NCBI GenBank assembly: GCA_900547015.1
Contig: URFD01000084.1
Span: 1 to 6,882, forward strand
From: an uncultured Oscillospiraceae bacterium
Lineage (GTDB): Bacteria; Bacillota; Clostridia; Oscillospirales; Ruminococcaceae
Direction of reading: 5' to 3'
DNA length: 6,882 nt
The position numbers and the translations under genes were made by a program. Positions 1 to 6,207 of this stretch are shown here, in pieces. The notes beneath the pieces were generated by a model. It saw only the letters and a program-made list of their open reading frames with translations. It had not been told where the DNA came from and ran no database searches. Each line of letters starts with the position of its first letter. Position 1 is the stretch's first letter.

Positions 1-5
1 ACCTT

Positions 6-1184
6 ATGAATCAGGATGTTCTCTCCACAATCCAAAAATACCACTCCACGCTTCTCGAAGCGTCCGATATCGTCCCACTTCCCATCGCAATCGTGGACGC
101 AACCTGTAGCCAGATTTGGGAAAATCGACATTTAAAGGAAAACTATCCCTTTTTGCAGGGCTCGAACACCGTTCGCTCTCTGCTGGAGGGATACGATTTG
201 GACGCTTTGATGCTCACGCTGCGGACCCAGCAGTCCTCTTTTTCCTGTCCGTCCCGTCTTCCTCTGGTGGACACTGTGCTCACCTTCTCCCCGCTTTATG
301 ACCAAAACCAATTTTTGCTGGGGGCAACGGTACACTTCTCCATCAGCTCCACCGAGACCTTCCCCAGCGATGCCAACCATGTTCAGGAAATGATGAAAAA
401 TTTCAACACCTCTCTGCGAGACCCGTTGAGCTCCATCTTCTCGGGCATCTCCACCATGGCACGCAGGCTGGAAATCGACGACACCGTATCCTGCGAGGGG
501 CTGCTCCAGCACCTACAGCAGAACTGTTACCACATGCTCAAGTCCTGCAACAGCCTGTCGGAATACTCTGCATACGCAAACGGGCTGGCAGTTTTGAATC
601 TCAAGCTAACCAGCTTGAACAGCTATCTGGAGGACCTGCTTTCGCACCTTCAGATGATGCTCCGAAAGAGCGGCATCCGGCTGAGCTACACCCTGCCAGA
701 GGAAAACATCATCCTCAATCTGGACCCCGACAAGCTGGTGATTGTCCTGACCAGCCTGATTTCCAACAGCGCCGCCTTCATGGAGGACCGCCCGGAGAGC
801 GAGCGGCTCATCCAAATCAAAGTCACCCTCAGCAAAAGCCATGTCCGCTTTGTGGTATCGGACAATGGGGTCGGTATCTCTCCGGAGATTCTGCCGCATA
901 TCTTTGAGCCTTACTTTACCCGCGGACGCAGCGACCTGCATTTTTCCCACCTTGGGCTTGGTCTGACGCTGAGCCAGATGATTGTCCATCACCATCAGGG
1001 CGAAATATCCGTCCTCTCCTCGGAGGGACAGGGAACCGCTGTCACCTTCACCCTATCCCAAACCTTGGAAAATCGGGACAGCCACGAGCTGACCTTCTGC
1101 GACAATCCTGTGGAATACATCGTCAATTCCTATTCCCCGATGTATATCTATCTTTCGGATGTCTGCGACTGGGTTCTGCCCTAG
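6..1184 (+). CDS. Soluble histidine-kinase-like protein, PAS-like N-terminus, H-box His replaced
   Basis: Kinase-like signalling protein of 392 residues with no evident membrane segment or signal peptide, so probably cytoplasmic. Residues about 20-115 resemble a PAS-type sensory fold (weak call). Residues 125-195 look like the two-helix dimerization domain, and about 235-352 are a clear HATPase_c domain: N-box Asn254, G1 motif DNGVGI (286-291), F-box FEPYF (300-304), G2 motif GLGL (317-320) and G3 motif GQGT (341-344). A tail of about 40 residues with no recognised motif follows. The H-box region reads FNTSLRDPLSSI (133-144). Aligned to the usual SHELRTPL it has Thr135 where the phosphorylated His should be. 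No response regulator gene lies in the window. Only five bases precede the ATG and no upstream in-frame stop is visible, so the true start may lie further left. Seen: the ATPase motifs. Inferred: signalling role, and altered or absent autophosphorylation. Confidence 0.85.
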   Translation: MNQDVLSTIQKYHSTLLEASDIVPLPIAIVDATCSQIWENRHLKENYPFLQGSNTVRSLLEGYDLDALMLTLRTQQSSFSCPSRLPLVDTVLTFSPLYDQNQFLLGATVHFSISSTETFPSDANHVQEMMKNFNTSLRDPLSSIFSGISTMARRLEIDDTVSCEGLLQHLQQNCYHMLKSCNSLSEYSAYANGLAVLNLKLTSLNSYLEDLLSHLQMMLRKSGIRLSYTLPEENIILNLDPDKLVIVLTSLISNSAAFMEDRPESERLIQIKVTLSKSHVRFVVSDNGVGISPEILPHIFEPYFTRGRSDLHFSHLGLGLTLSQMIVHHHQGEISVLSSEGQGTAVTFTLSQTLENRDSHELTFCDNPVEYIVNSYSPMYIYLSDVCDWVLP

Positions 1185-1215
1185 CTTCACCCGGTCTTTC
1201 CGATTCGGAAAAAGC

Positions 1216-1257
1216 AAAAGGAGCGTATCTCTCTATCTCGAGAGATACGCTCCTTTT
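1216..1257. terminator. Bidirectional rho-independent terminator between converging genes
   Basis: Perfect 18-base inverted repeat with arms at 1216-1233 and 1240-1257 and a 6-base loop. The arms begin with AAAA on the left and end with TTTT on the right, so a GC-containing stem followed by a U tract forms in either transcript. It sits 31 bases after the stop of the kinase-like gene and 12 bases beyond the stop of fakA, and so serves both converging units. Confidence 0.93.
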
Positions 1258-1269
1258 ATCATTCTGCTA

Positions 1270-2955
1270 TTATTCTACGGAAATGATGAAGTAGTAAACC
1301 GGCTGTTTGCCTGCAATCAGAACAACCTCTGCATTGCTGCCAACCTTTTCTGCGACTGCTTCCCGGATTTCCTCTGCCTGTTCCTCGGTCACATCCTCAC
1401 CGTAAATCAGGGTGACAAAGCCCGCATCCTTATTCGGGGATTTGCGGAGCAGATTGTGGGTCAGCTTGACCACGGTCTTTTTCAGGTCGGTATCGACAAA
1501 GGACATCTTGCCGTTTTCCAGAGCCAGCAGTTCGCCCTTCTTGATGTTGTGGCCTTCGTAGTCACTGTCGCGTGCCGCAAAGGTGACCGAACCGGTGCCA
1601 ACCTTTTCGTAGGCTTTAACCATATTCATCATGTTCTGCTTGCGGTCCTGTTCCGGGTCGAAGGCAAGCATTGCGGACAGTCCCTGCGGAACGGTCCGGG
1701 TCTGGAGAACATAAACCTTGCGGTCTGCCAGATTGGCTGCCTGCTCTGCTGCCATGATGATGTTCTTGTTGTTTGGCAGAACGAAAACTCGTTTTGCCGC
1801 AGTTGCATGGATTGCCGACAGAATATCGTCGGTGGACGGGTTCATGGTCTGACCGCCGCTGACCACATTATCGACACCCAAATCGAGGAAGAGCTGCTTG
1901 ATGCCGTCGCCTGCTGCGACCGCTACAAAGCCGAATTCCTTATCTGGGTCCACTGCCTGATATGGGAATGCCTCCTGGCCCTCTGCTTCCAGATCGACCA
2001 GCTTGTTGTTGTCGCCGTGCTGTTCCTTCATGTTGTCGATTTTCATGTTGGTCAGGTAGCCCAGCTTCAGGGCAGCCTGAATCGCATTACCCGGCTCGTT
2101 GGTATGTACATGGCATTTGATGATTTCCTCATCGTCCACCACTACAACACAGTCACCGATGGATTCCAGATAAGCGCGCAGGGACAGCGGGTCTGCGTTC
2201 GGATTTTCTTTATTGACGATAAACTCGGTGCAGTAGCAGAAGTGGATGTCCTCTTCATTGAACTCTGCTGCAACACCATGAGCCTTCTTTTCCTTTGGAG
2301 CTGCCTGTGCGTCTTCCTCGGAAGGGACAATCTGGCCCTCTGCGATGACCGACAGCATTCCTTTCCAGATTTCTACAAAGCCCTGTCCGCCGGCATCCAC
2401 AACGCCTGCTTTTTTCAGAACCGGCAGCATCTCCGGAGTCTGTGCCAGAGCGTCCTCTGCGCTGATCAGAATTTCCTTCCACATATCAGCCGCATGGAGC
2501 TCGCCCTCCTGCTGTGCAACCTGCTGTGCGTGCTCCGAAGCCAGTCTGGCAACGGTCAGGATGGTTCCTTCGGTCGGCTTCATAACAGCCTTGTATGCAG
2601 CAGCTACACCGAGGCTCAAGGCCTGTGCAATATCTCTTGCATCAGCGGTCTGTTTGCCCTCCAGTCCCTTGGAAAATCCGCGGAACAGCAGGGAAAGGAT
2701 AACGCCGGAGTTTCCTCTGGCGCCGCGCAGCAGAGCGGAGGCCGCTTTTTTGGAGACCTGCTCAACGGTAACATCATCCTTGAGTGTCTCCAGCTCGCGC
2801 TTGGCAGCGTTGATGGTCATCGACATATTAGTTCCGGTATCACCGTCCGGGACCGGGAATACGTTGAGCGCGTCCACCTGCTGTCTGCAATTTGAAATAC
2901 TGTTTGCTCCCGAGATGAACGCGTCCCGGAGCTGGGTTCCATTTATCACAATCAA
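1270..2955 (-). CDS. fakA: Fatty acid kinase catalytic subunit FakA (DhaL/DAK2 family, YloV-like)
   Basis: ATP-dependent kinase that phosphorylates fatty acids carried by a FakB partner, giving acyl-phosphate for phospholipid synthesis; cytoplasmic. The protein is 561 residues, the usual length. The N-terminal DhaL domain (about 1-200) holds NVFPVPDGDTGTN (31-43), whose Asp37 and Asp39 are the expected metal ligands, and RGARGNSGV (77-85). A middle domain (about 235-320) has Cys240 and Cys242 and then HVHTNEPG with His282 and His284. These match positions I recall as a zinc site in staphylococcal FakA. The C-terminal part (about 330-561) is DegV-like. Start: TTG at 2955 lies only 4 bases from the ribosome binding site AAGGAG (2960-2965). 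An in-frame GTG at 2949 lies 10 bases away and would give 559 residues; both fit. It is the second gene of an operon after the Asp23-like gene. No fakB is present in the window. Confidence 0.94.
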   Translation of the reverse strand: MIVINGTQLRDAFISGANSISNCRQQVDALNVFPVPDGDTGTNMSMTINAAKRELETLKDDVTVEQVSKKAASALLRGARGNSGVILSLLFRGFSKGLEGKQTADARDIAQALSLGVAAAYKAVMKPTEGTILTVARLASEHAQQVAQQEGELHAADMWKEILISAEDALAQTPEMLPVLKKAGVVDAGGQGFVEIWKGMLSVIAEGQIVPSEEDAQAAPKEKKAHGVAAEFNEEDIHFCYCTEFIVNKENPNADPLSLRAYLESIGDCVVVVDDEEIIKCHVHTNEPGNAIQAALKLGYLTNMKIDNMKEQHGDNNKLVDLEAEGQEAFPYQAVDPDKEFGFVAVAAGDGIKQLFLDLGVDNVVSGGQTMNPSTDDILSAIHATAAKRVFVLPNNKNIIMAAEQAANLADRKVYVLQTRTVPQGLSAMLAFDPEQDRKQNMMNMVKAYEKVGTGSVTFAARDSDYEGHNIKKGELLALENGKMSFVDTDLKKTVVKLTHNLLRKSPNKDAGFVTLIYGEDVTEEQAEEIREAVAEKVGSNAEVVLIAGKQPVYYFIISVE

Positions 2956-2959
2956 TACA

Positions 2960-2965
2960 CTCCTT
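2960..2965 (-). promoter_or_regulatory. Ribosome binding site of fakA (start-deciding)
   Basis: AAGGAG on the minus strand. The spacing is 4 bases to TTG (2955) and 10 bases to GTG (2949), one short and one long, so it does not settle which non-ATG codon starts fakA. No in-frame ATG is available nearby: the ATG at 2942 is out of frame. Confidence 0.75.
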
Positions 2966-3030
2966 CATCCAACTGTCGTCCTCTGCGACGGCACAAAAAT
3001 CCCTTGCCGCCGCGTTCCGGCAAACACCGG

Positions 3031-3381
3031 CTACTGTTTCATATCATCCACAAAAACATTGACCTTCGCCACCTGGAGACCGGTTGCCTCCTCGACAGTA
3101 TAGCGGACTTTATTGACGATGCTTTTGACGATGGCAGCGATATTGACCCCATAGGTCACTGCGATATGAAGATCGATGACCAGACCGCCGGCGATGGTGC
3201 GGACCTTGACGCCCTTGTCCTGTGCGTCATCATTTTTCAGAAGATATCTCAATCCCCGCGAGGCCGTGCTTTCTACCATTCCGGCAACACCGAAGCACTC
3301 GGAAGCTGCATGACCTACCAGGTTCGCAAAATAATCCTGGGAAATATCGATCGAACCAAGATGATTTTCAAATTTGATCAT
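3031..3381 (-). CDS. yloU: Asp23/Gls24 family protein (YloU-like)
   Basis: Small cytoplasmic protein of 116 residues from the Asp23/Gls24 (DUF322) family. Members are linked to envelope homeostasis and stress in Firmicutes, but no enzymatic activity is established. The family signature is clear in the C-terminal half (about 57-116): an alternating GGLVIDLHIAVTYGVNI strand stretch, an amphipathic helix (IAAIVKSIVNKVRYTVEEATG) and the closing VAKVNVFVDD strand. The start is ATG at 3381, preceded by AAAGGA (3393-3398) at 11 bases, slightly long. It is the first gene of an operon with fakA, separated by 75 bases. The same order occurs as yloU-yloV in Bacillus subtilis, which supports both assignments. 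The spacer to fakA shows only short GC-rich self-complementary stretches and no convincing terminator. Confidence 0.92.
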   Translation of the reverse strand: MIKFENHLGSIDISQDYFANLVGHAASECFGVAGMVESTASRGLRYLLKNDDAQDKGVKVRTIAGGLVIDLHIAVTYGVNIAAIVKSIVNKVRYTVEEATGLQVAKVNVFVDDMKQ

Positions 3382-3403
3382 ATATCACACGTTCCTTTCT
3401 ATC

Positions 3404-3422
3404 GCGCCTGTCGGCGCTTTTT
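3404..3422. other. GC hairpin in the yloU-fakA leader, terminator-like on the opposite strand
   Basis: Inverted repeat GCGCC (3404-3408), TGTC loop, GGCGC (3413-3417), followed on the plus strand by TTTTT (3418-3422). In the yloU mRNA (minus strand) it is a 5-bp hairpin just before the ribosome binding site. Read on the plus strand it has the shape of a short intrinsic terminator aimed at antisense transcripts leaving the operon. The stem is short, so either role is tentative. Confidence 0.5.
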
Positions 3423-3448
3423 AAGGGCATAACTATCGATGATACTTT

Positions 3449-3475
3449 ATTATACCTTATTTTCGTGGCTTTGAA
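3449..3475 (-). promoter_or_regulatory. Promoter of the yloU-fakA operon
   Basis: The minus strand carries a perfect -10 TATAAT (3449-3454). The best -35 candidate is TTCAAA (3470-3475), 4 of 6 matches to TTGACA, with a short 15-base spacer. Transcription would start near 3442, giving a leader of about 60 bases that contains the hairpin at 3404-3417. The -10 is convincing; the -35 is weak. Confidence 0.7.
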
Positions 3476-3592
3476 CAGGCTTTCTCAGGGTTTTTTCTCC
3501 ATTTCATGCTTTATTTACAAATAGCAGGCAGGAGGATTTCCCGGAAAGTGTCAAGTTTAACAACTGTTACAATCTTTACTCCGGCATCCACC

Positions 3593-5113
3593 CTACCGAT
3601 TGGCTGATTCTGCCGGTTTCTGCCACTGGTCGATGTTCCAAAACAGGTCGCTGCGAACTGCGTTGACCTGTAGAGAAAACTCTCTGGAAAAGGAGAAGGT
3701 CCCATTTCGGAATGCCAGCGGAATGACCGGATATTCCTGAGCAAACCGCTCTGCAAAGCTGTCCCATCCCTCTCCTGTGGTAAAGGCGGTCTGATAGGCG
3801 GTCATCAGGGCCTCCGAAGGAAGGACGCCGTAGCCGTAGCGCTCTCCCCGCGTGAACAGATGGCTCAAATCCATATCGTCGCCCAGCAGAAGTTCACCCA
3901 GATAGAGGTCATAGGAGCCGGAATTTAAGGCATTGAAATAGCTTTCTCGATCTCTTCCGTCCAGCGTCACCTCAATCCCCATATCCGCAAGCCGGGCAGA
4001 AATCTGGTGTGCGGTCTGGGCGCGGTCGGCTCCATCGGTGCAATACAGGAGGCTGAGCTCCATTGTGTCACCCTCCGCTAAAACTCCTTGGTCACGGAGG
4101 ATTGTCAGTGCCTCGTCCAAATCCGCCTTTTCCACCTTTCTCCCAGCAAGCGGTGCAAAGTTCGGATGCAGCGGAAGCTCCGACACCGACGCAGAGGTGG
4201 ACAGTGCGGTCTGCACCACATATTCCCGGTCGATTGCGCGGCTGATTGCGCGGCGCAGAGTCGGATTTGCCGGATTGGTTCGATTGTTGTTCGCTCCCAG
4301 GAAAATCAGCTGATTGCTGACCACCGGATAATCCCCGGTGGACAGATTGCGGATGTCCCCCGAAGCTCCTTCTGTGTACAGGCAGTCGATGTCCCGGAGC
4401 TTGAGGCTGTAGGTCGCAACTCCCTTTTTGTCCAGCTCCACCAGCTCAATCTTCGGGATGCTGGATGCCGGTCCCCAGTGGTCCGGATTGCGCTCCAGCA
4501 CAATTCCGTCCTCGCTTTCGGCGGCATAGCGGTAGCGTCCGCTTCCGATGTATCTTCCCTCCTGCTGCTTTGCCACCGGGAAGGTCAGCAGATTTGCAAA
4601 GAGTGCGTCCGGAGCCTTCAGGGTGATTTCCACCTGTCCCTCTGCGTTGACCCGATGCTCGCTGATTCCGCTGAGTGCATAGCGATAGAACGAGCCCTCC
4701 GCCATCGCCAAGGTCAGGCTGTCGTTGACATCCTTGGCGGTCAGCTCGGAGCCGTCGGAAAACACCGCTCCCGAGCGGACGGTCAAAACCCACTGGATTC
4801 CGGAGCCGCTGACGGTCGTCAGCGCAGGCTGCGCTTGAAAGCTGTCAGACAGCCGCACCGGCGAATCATAGAGCAGAGTCGCGGCTTTTCTGCTGTTCCA
4901 ATCGGTGCAGTTCCACGGGGAGGCTGTCAAGCTGTTGTAATCGCAGGGGAGCTTGAGCAGCTCCACCGTGCTCTGTTCCAGCTCTCTGGTCTCGGATTCT
5001 CCCACCGTTAAATTTGGATTGAACGCCTGCTGCTCGCCGATTGTCGGCCGACCGCATCCGCCCAACAGCAGACACAGGCAGACAAGCGCCCCGATACTTT
5101 TTTGTTGATTCAT
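3593..5113 (-). CDS. ABC transporter solute-binding lipoprotein (peptide/nickel type, SBP_bac_5)
   Basis: Probable extracytoplasmic binding protein, anchored to the membrane by lipid, that would deliver a peptide-like solute to an ABC importer. The 506-residue protein begins with a basic N-end, a hydrophobic stretch (7-17) and lipobox LGGC with Cys20 as the lipidation site. The binding-protein core follows the family 5 pattern: QWVLTVRSGAVFSDGSELTAKDV (107-129), ERNPDHWGP (207-215), and the FLGANNN...PTLRRAISRAIDREYVV block (271-300). The start is ATG at 5113, with GGAGA (5121-5125) 7 bases upstream. The reading frame stays open to 5179, but a start there would lie upstream of the promoter -10. 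No permease or ATPase gene adjoins it, so its transporter is encoded elsewhere or beyond the window. The substrate cannot be told from sequence. No clear terminator follows its stop. Confidence 0.9.
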   Translation of the reverse strand: MNQQKSIGALVCLCLLLGGCGRPTIGEQQAFNPNLTVGESETRELEQSTVELLKLPCDYNSLTASPWNCTDWNSRKAATLLYDSPVRLSDSFQAQPALTTVSGSGIQWVLTVRSGAVFSDGSELTAKDVNDSLTLAMAEGSFYRYALSGISEHRVNAEGQVEITLKAPDALFANLLTFPVAKQQEGRYIGSGRYRYAAESEDGIVLERNPDHWGPASSIPKIELVELDKKGVATYSLKLRDIDCLYTEGASGDIRNLSTGDYPVVSNQLIFLGANNNRTNPANPTLRRAISRAIDREYVVQTALSTSASVSELPLHPNFAPLAGRKVEKADLDEALTILRDQGVLAEGDTMELSLLYCTDGADRAQTAHQISARLADMGIEVTLDGRDRESYFNALNSGSYDLYLGELLLGDDMDLSHLFTRGERYGYGVLPSEALMTAYQTAFTTGEGWDSFAERFAQEYPVIPLAFRNGTFSFSREFSLQVNAVRSDLFWNIDQWQKPAESANR

Positions 5114-5156
5114 TTTATTTTCTCCATTTATCCTGTCATATTGGAAACCCTGCTCT

Positions 5157-5165
5157 ATTATAGCA
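5157..5165 (-). promoter_or_regulatory. Extended -10 promoter of the solute-binding protein gene
   Basis: The minus strand reads TGC followed by TATAAT (-10 at 5157-5162, TG element at 5164-5165), a perfect extended -10. No good -35 is found at 16-18 bases. Expected transcription starts near 5150, giving a leader of about 37 bases before the ATG at 5113. Confidence 0.75.
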
Positions 5166-5231
5166 CATTCCGGCGGCAAACGCTTCCCTTTTTTCTCATT
5201 GGAAATTTCCTCCAGTCAGCCTTGCGGCTGT

Positions 5232-5260
5232 GCGCTTCTGCTTGATTTTTGCCATAGATT
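5232..5260 (+). promoter_or_regulatory. Promoter of ymdB
   Basis: TTGATT (5232-5237) and TAGAAT (5255-5260) are separated by exactly 17 bases, a good match to a housekeeping sigma promoter. The start would fall near 5267, leaving a leader of about 63 bases. It is divergent from the solute-binding protein promoter, with the two -10 boxes about 93 bases apart. Confidence 0.72.
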
Positions 5261-5284
5261 CAGGTAGAATAAAACCTAGAATTC

Positions 5285-5309
5285 GGGGCATGGTCCATCC
5301 TCCATCCCC
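5285..5309 (+). other. Leader hairpin ahead of the ymdB ribosome binding site
   Basis: GGGG (5285-5288) and ATGG (5290-5293) pair with CCAT (5302-5305) and CCCC (5306-5309), leaving C5289 bulged and an 8-base loop. It ends 2 bases before the purine-rich ribosome binding site GAAGGGAAG (5312-5320). The downstream half contains TCCATCC twice in tandem (5294-5307). No U tract follows, so it is not a terminator. A role in translation or mRNA stability is only inference. Confidence 0.5.
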
Positions 5310-5329
5310 ACGAAGGGAAGCGAACTGTT

Positions 5330-6103
5330 TTGAATATTTTATTTTTAGGGGATGTTGTGGGGCGCTCCGGCTGTGAATTTGCTGCACGCCATCTTCCTGC
5401 CCTCAAATCGACCTATCAGGTTGATGCCTGCATCATCAACGGGGAAAACTCCGCAGAGGGCAACGGCATCACACCGGACAGCGCCCAGATGCTGTTCCGT
5501 GCCGGAGCCGATGTCATCACCACCGGCAACCATGTCCTGCGCCGTCGGGAAATCTACCCGGTGCTCGACAAGGAAAACGGCATCATCCGCCCTGCCAACT
5601 ATCATGTCAGCGCGCCGGGCAGCGGTGTGTTTGTGTTGGACCGTCTGCGCTGGCAGCTGTGCGTCATCAATCTTCAGGGACAGGTCGGCATGGAGCCTTG
5701 CTCCAATCCGTTCGAGAAGGTGGACGCCCTGCTCAAGGAAATCCACACCCGCAACATTCTGGTGGATTTTCACGCTGAAATGACCTCGGAGAAAAAGGCG
5801 ATGGGCTATTATCTGGACGGTCGGGTTTCCGCCGTTGTGGGAACCCACACCCATGTCCAGACAGCGGACGAACGCATCCTGCCGCAGGGAACCGCCTACA
5901 TCACCGATGCCGGTATGTGCGGTGGAAAGAACTCGGTGCTTGGGGTTCGCAAGGATATCATCCTGCACCGCTTCCTGACCAACCTCCCCGTCCGCTTTGA
6001 ATATGACCACGAGGACATCGAGCTGAACGCAGTTCTCATCAGCGTCGATTCCTCCACCGGAAAAGCGCAGTCCATCCAGCGCCTGTGCATCTGCGAAAAT
6101 TAA
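5330..6103 (+). CDS. ymdB: YmdB-family metallophosphoesterase (TIGR00282)
   Basis: Cytoplasmic dinuclear-metal phosphodiesterase. The B. subtilis relative hydrolyses cyclic nucleotides and affects the switch between motility and biofilm. The 257-residue length is close to the family norm. Visible metal-site residues are Asp8 (LFLGDVVGRSG), Glu39 and Asn40 (NGENSAEGNGIT), Asn67 and His68 (TTGNH), His148 (VDFHAE), and His173 and His175 (GTHTHVQTADERILP), followed by AYITDAGMCG. After GNH the sequence is VLRRREI, where I recall TWD and a basic pair in typical members. The start is TTG at 5330 with GAAGGGAAG (5312-5320) 9 bases upstream; it gives the expected N-terminus and the next in-frame Met is residue 54. 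It is monocistronic, bounded by its own promoter and a terminator. It is not beside the RNase Y gene, where the family is often found. Confidence 0.95.
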   Translation: MNILFLGDVVGRSGCEFAARHLPALKSTYQVDACIINGENSAEGNGITPDSAQMLFRAGADVITTGNHVLRRREIYPVLDKENGIIRPANYHVSAPGSGVFVLDRLRWQLCVINLQGQVGMEPCSNPFEKVDALLKEIHTRNILVDFHAEMTSEKKAMGYYLDGRVSAVVGTHTHVQTADERILPQGTAYITDAGMCGGKNSVLGVRKDIILHRFLTNLPVRFEYDHEDIELNAVLISVDSSTGKAQSIQRLCICEN

Positions 6104-6123
6104 GAAGATACCGAAAAAGGCTC

Positions 6124-6181
6124 AAAAAAGGAACCAGCCCCGAAATGGCAGACCACAAATCGGGGCGGTTCCTCTTTTTTT
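6124..6181. terminator. Bidirectional rho-independent terminator between ymdB and the glycosylase gene
   Basis: Stem arms GGAACC plus GCCCCGA (6130-6135 and 6137-6143, A6136 bulged) pair with TCGGGGC plus GGTTCC (6160-6172). A smaller TGG/CCA helix (6146-6148 with 6153-6155) can form inside the loop. A run of T (6175-6181) follows on the plus strand, and an A run (6124-6129) precedes it, which gives a U tract for minus-strand transcripts. It lies 20 bases past the ymdB stop and 26 bases past the glycosylase stop. Confidence 0.9.
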
Positions 6182-6207
6182 GATACACGATGCTTTGGTT
6201 CTGTTAT

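Noticed and set aside
1159..2895. A 578-codon open frame on the plus strand opposite fakA
   Set aside because: It lies antisense to a clearly conserved gene, its translation is Cys- and Leu-rich with no family signature, and it crosses the terminator at 1216-1257. It is most simply a by-product of codon bias.
3526..3554. Perfect TTGACA (minus strand, 3549-3554) as a second promoter for yloU
   Set aside because: At 17 bases downstream the -10 position reads CTGCCT, which is not a usable -10; probably chance.
4088..5011. A 307-codon plus-strand open frame opposite the solute-binding protein gene
   Set aside because: No recognisable domain, no convincing ribosome binding site, and fully inside a well-supported gene on the other strand.
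5114..5179. N-terminal extension of the solute-binding protein to a TTG at 5179
   Set aside because: It would begin upstream of the -10 box at 5157-5162 and bury the signal peptide behind 22 extra residues; ATG at 5113 has a good ribosome binding site and lipobox position.
5290..5376. Short upstream open frame in the ymdB leader beginning at the ATG at 5290
   Set aside because: The ATG lies in the hairpin stem, has no ribosome binding site, and the frame runs out of phase into ymdB without recognisable content.
5196..5387. A 63-codon minus-strand frame in the divergent intergenic region
   Set aside because: It spans both the ymdB promoter and the ymdB start, has no ribosome binding site or family similarity, and its basic composition gives no support for a real peptide.
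5345..6010. A 221-codon minus-strand open frame opposite ymdB
   Set aside because: The ymdB frame has all family motifs; the opposite frame has none and no promoter or ribosome binding site.
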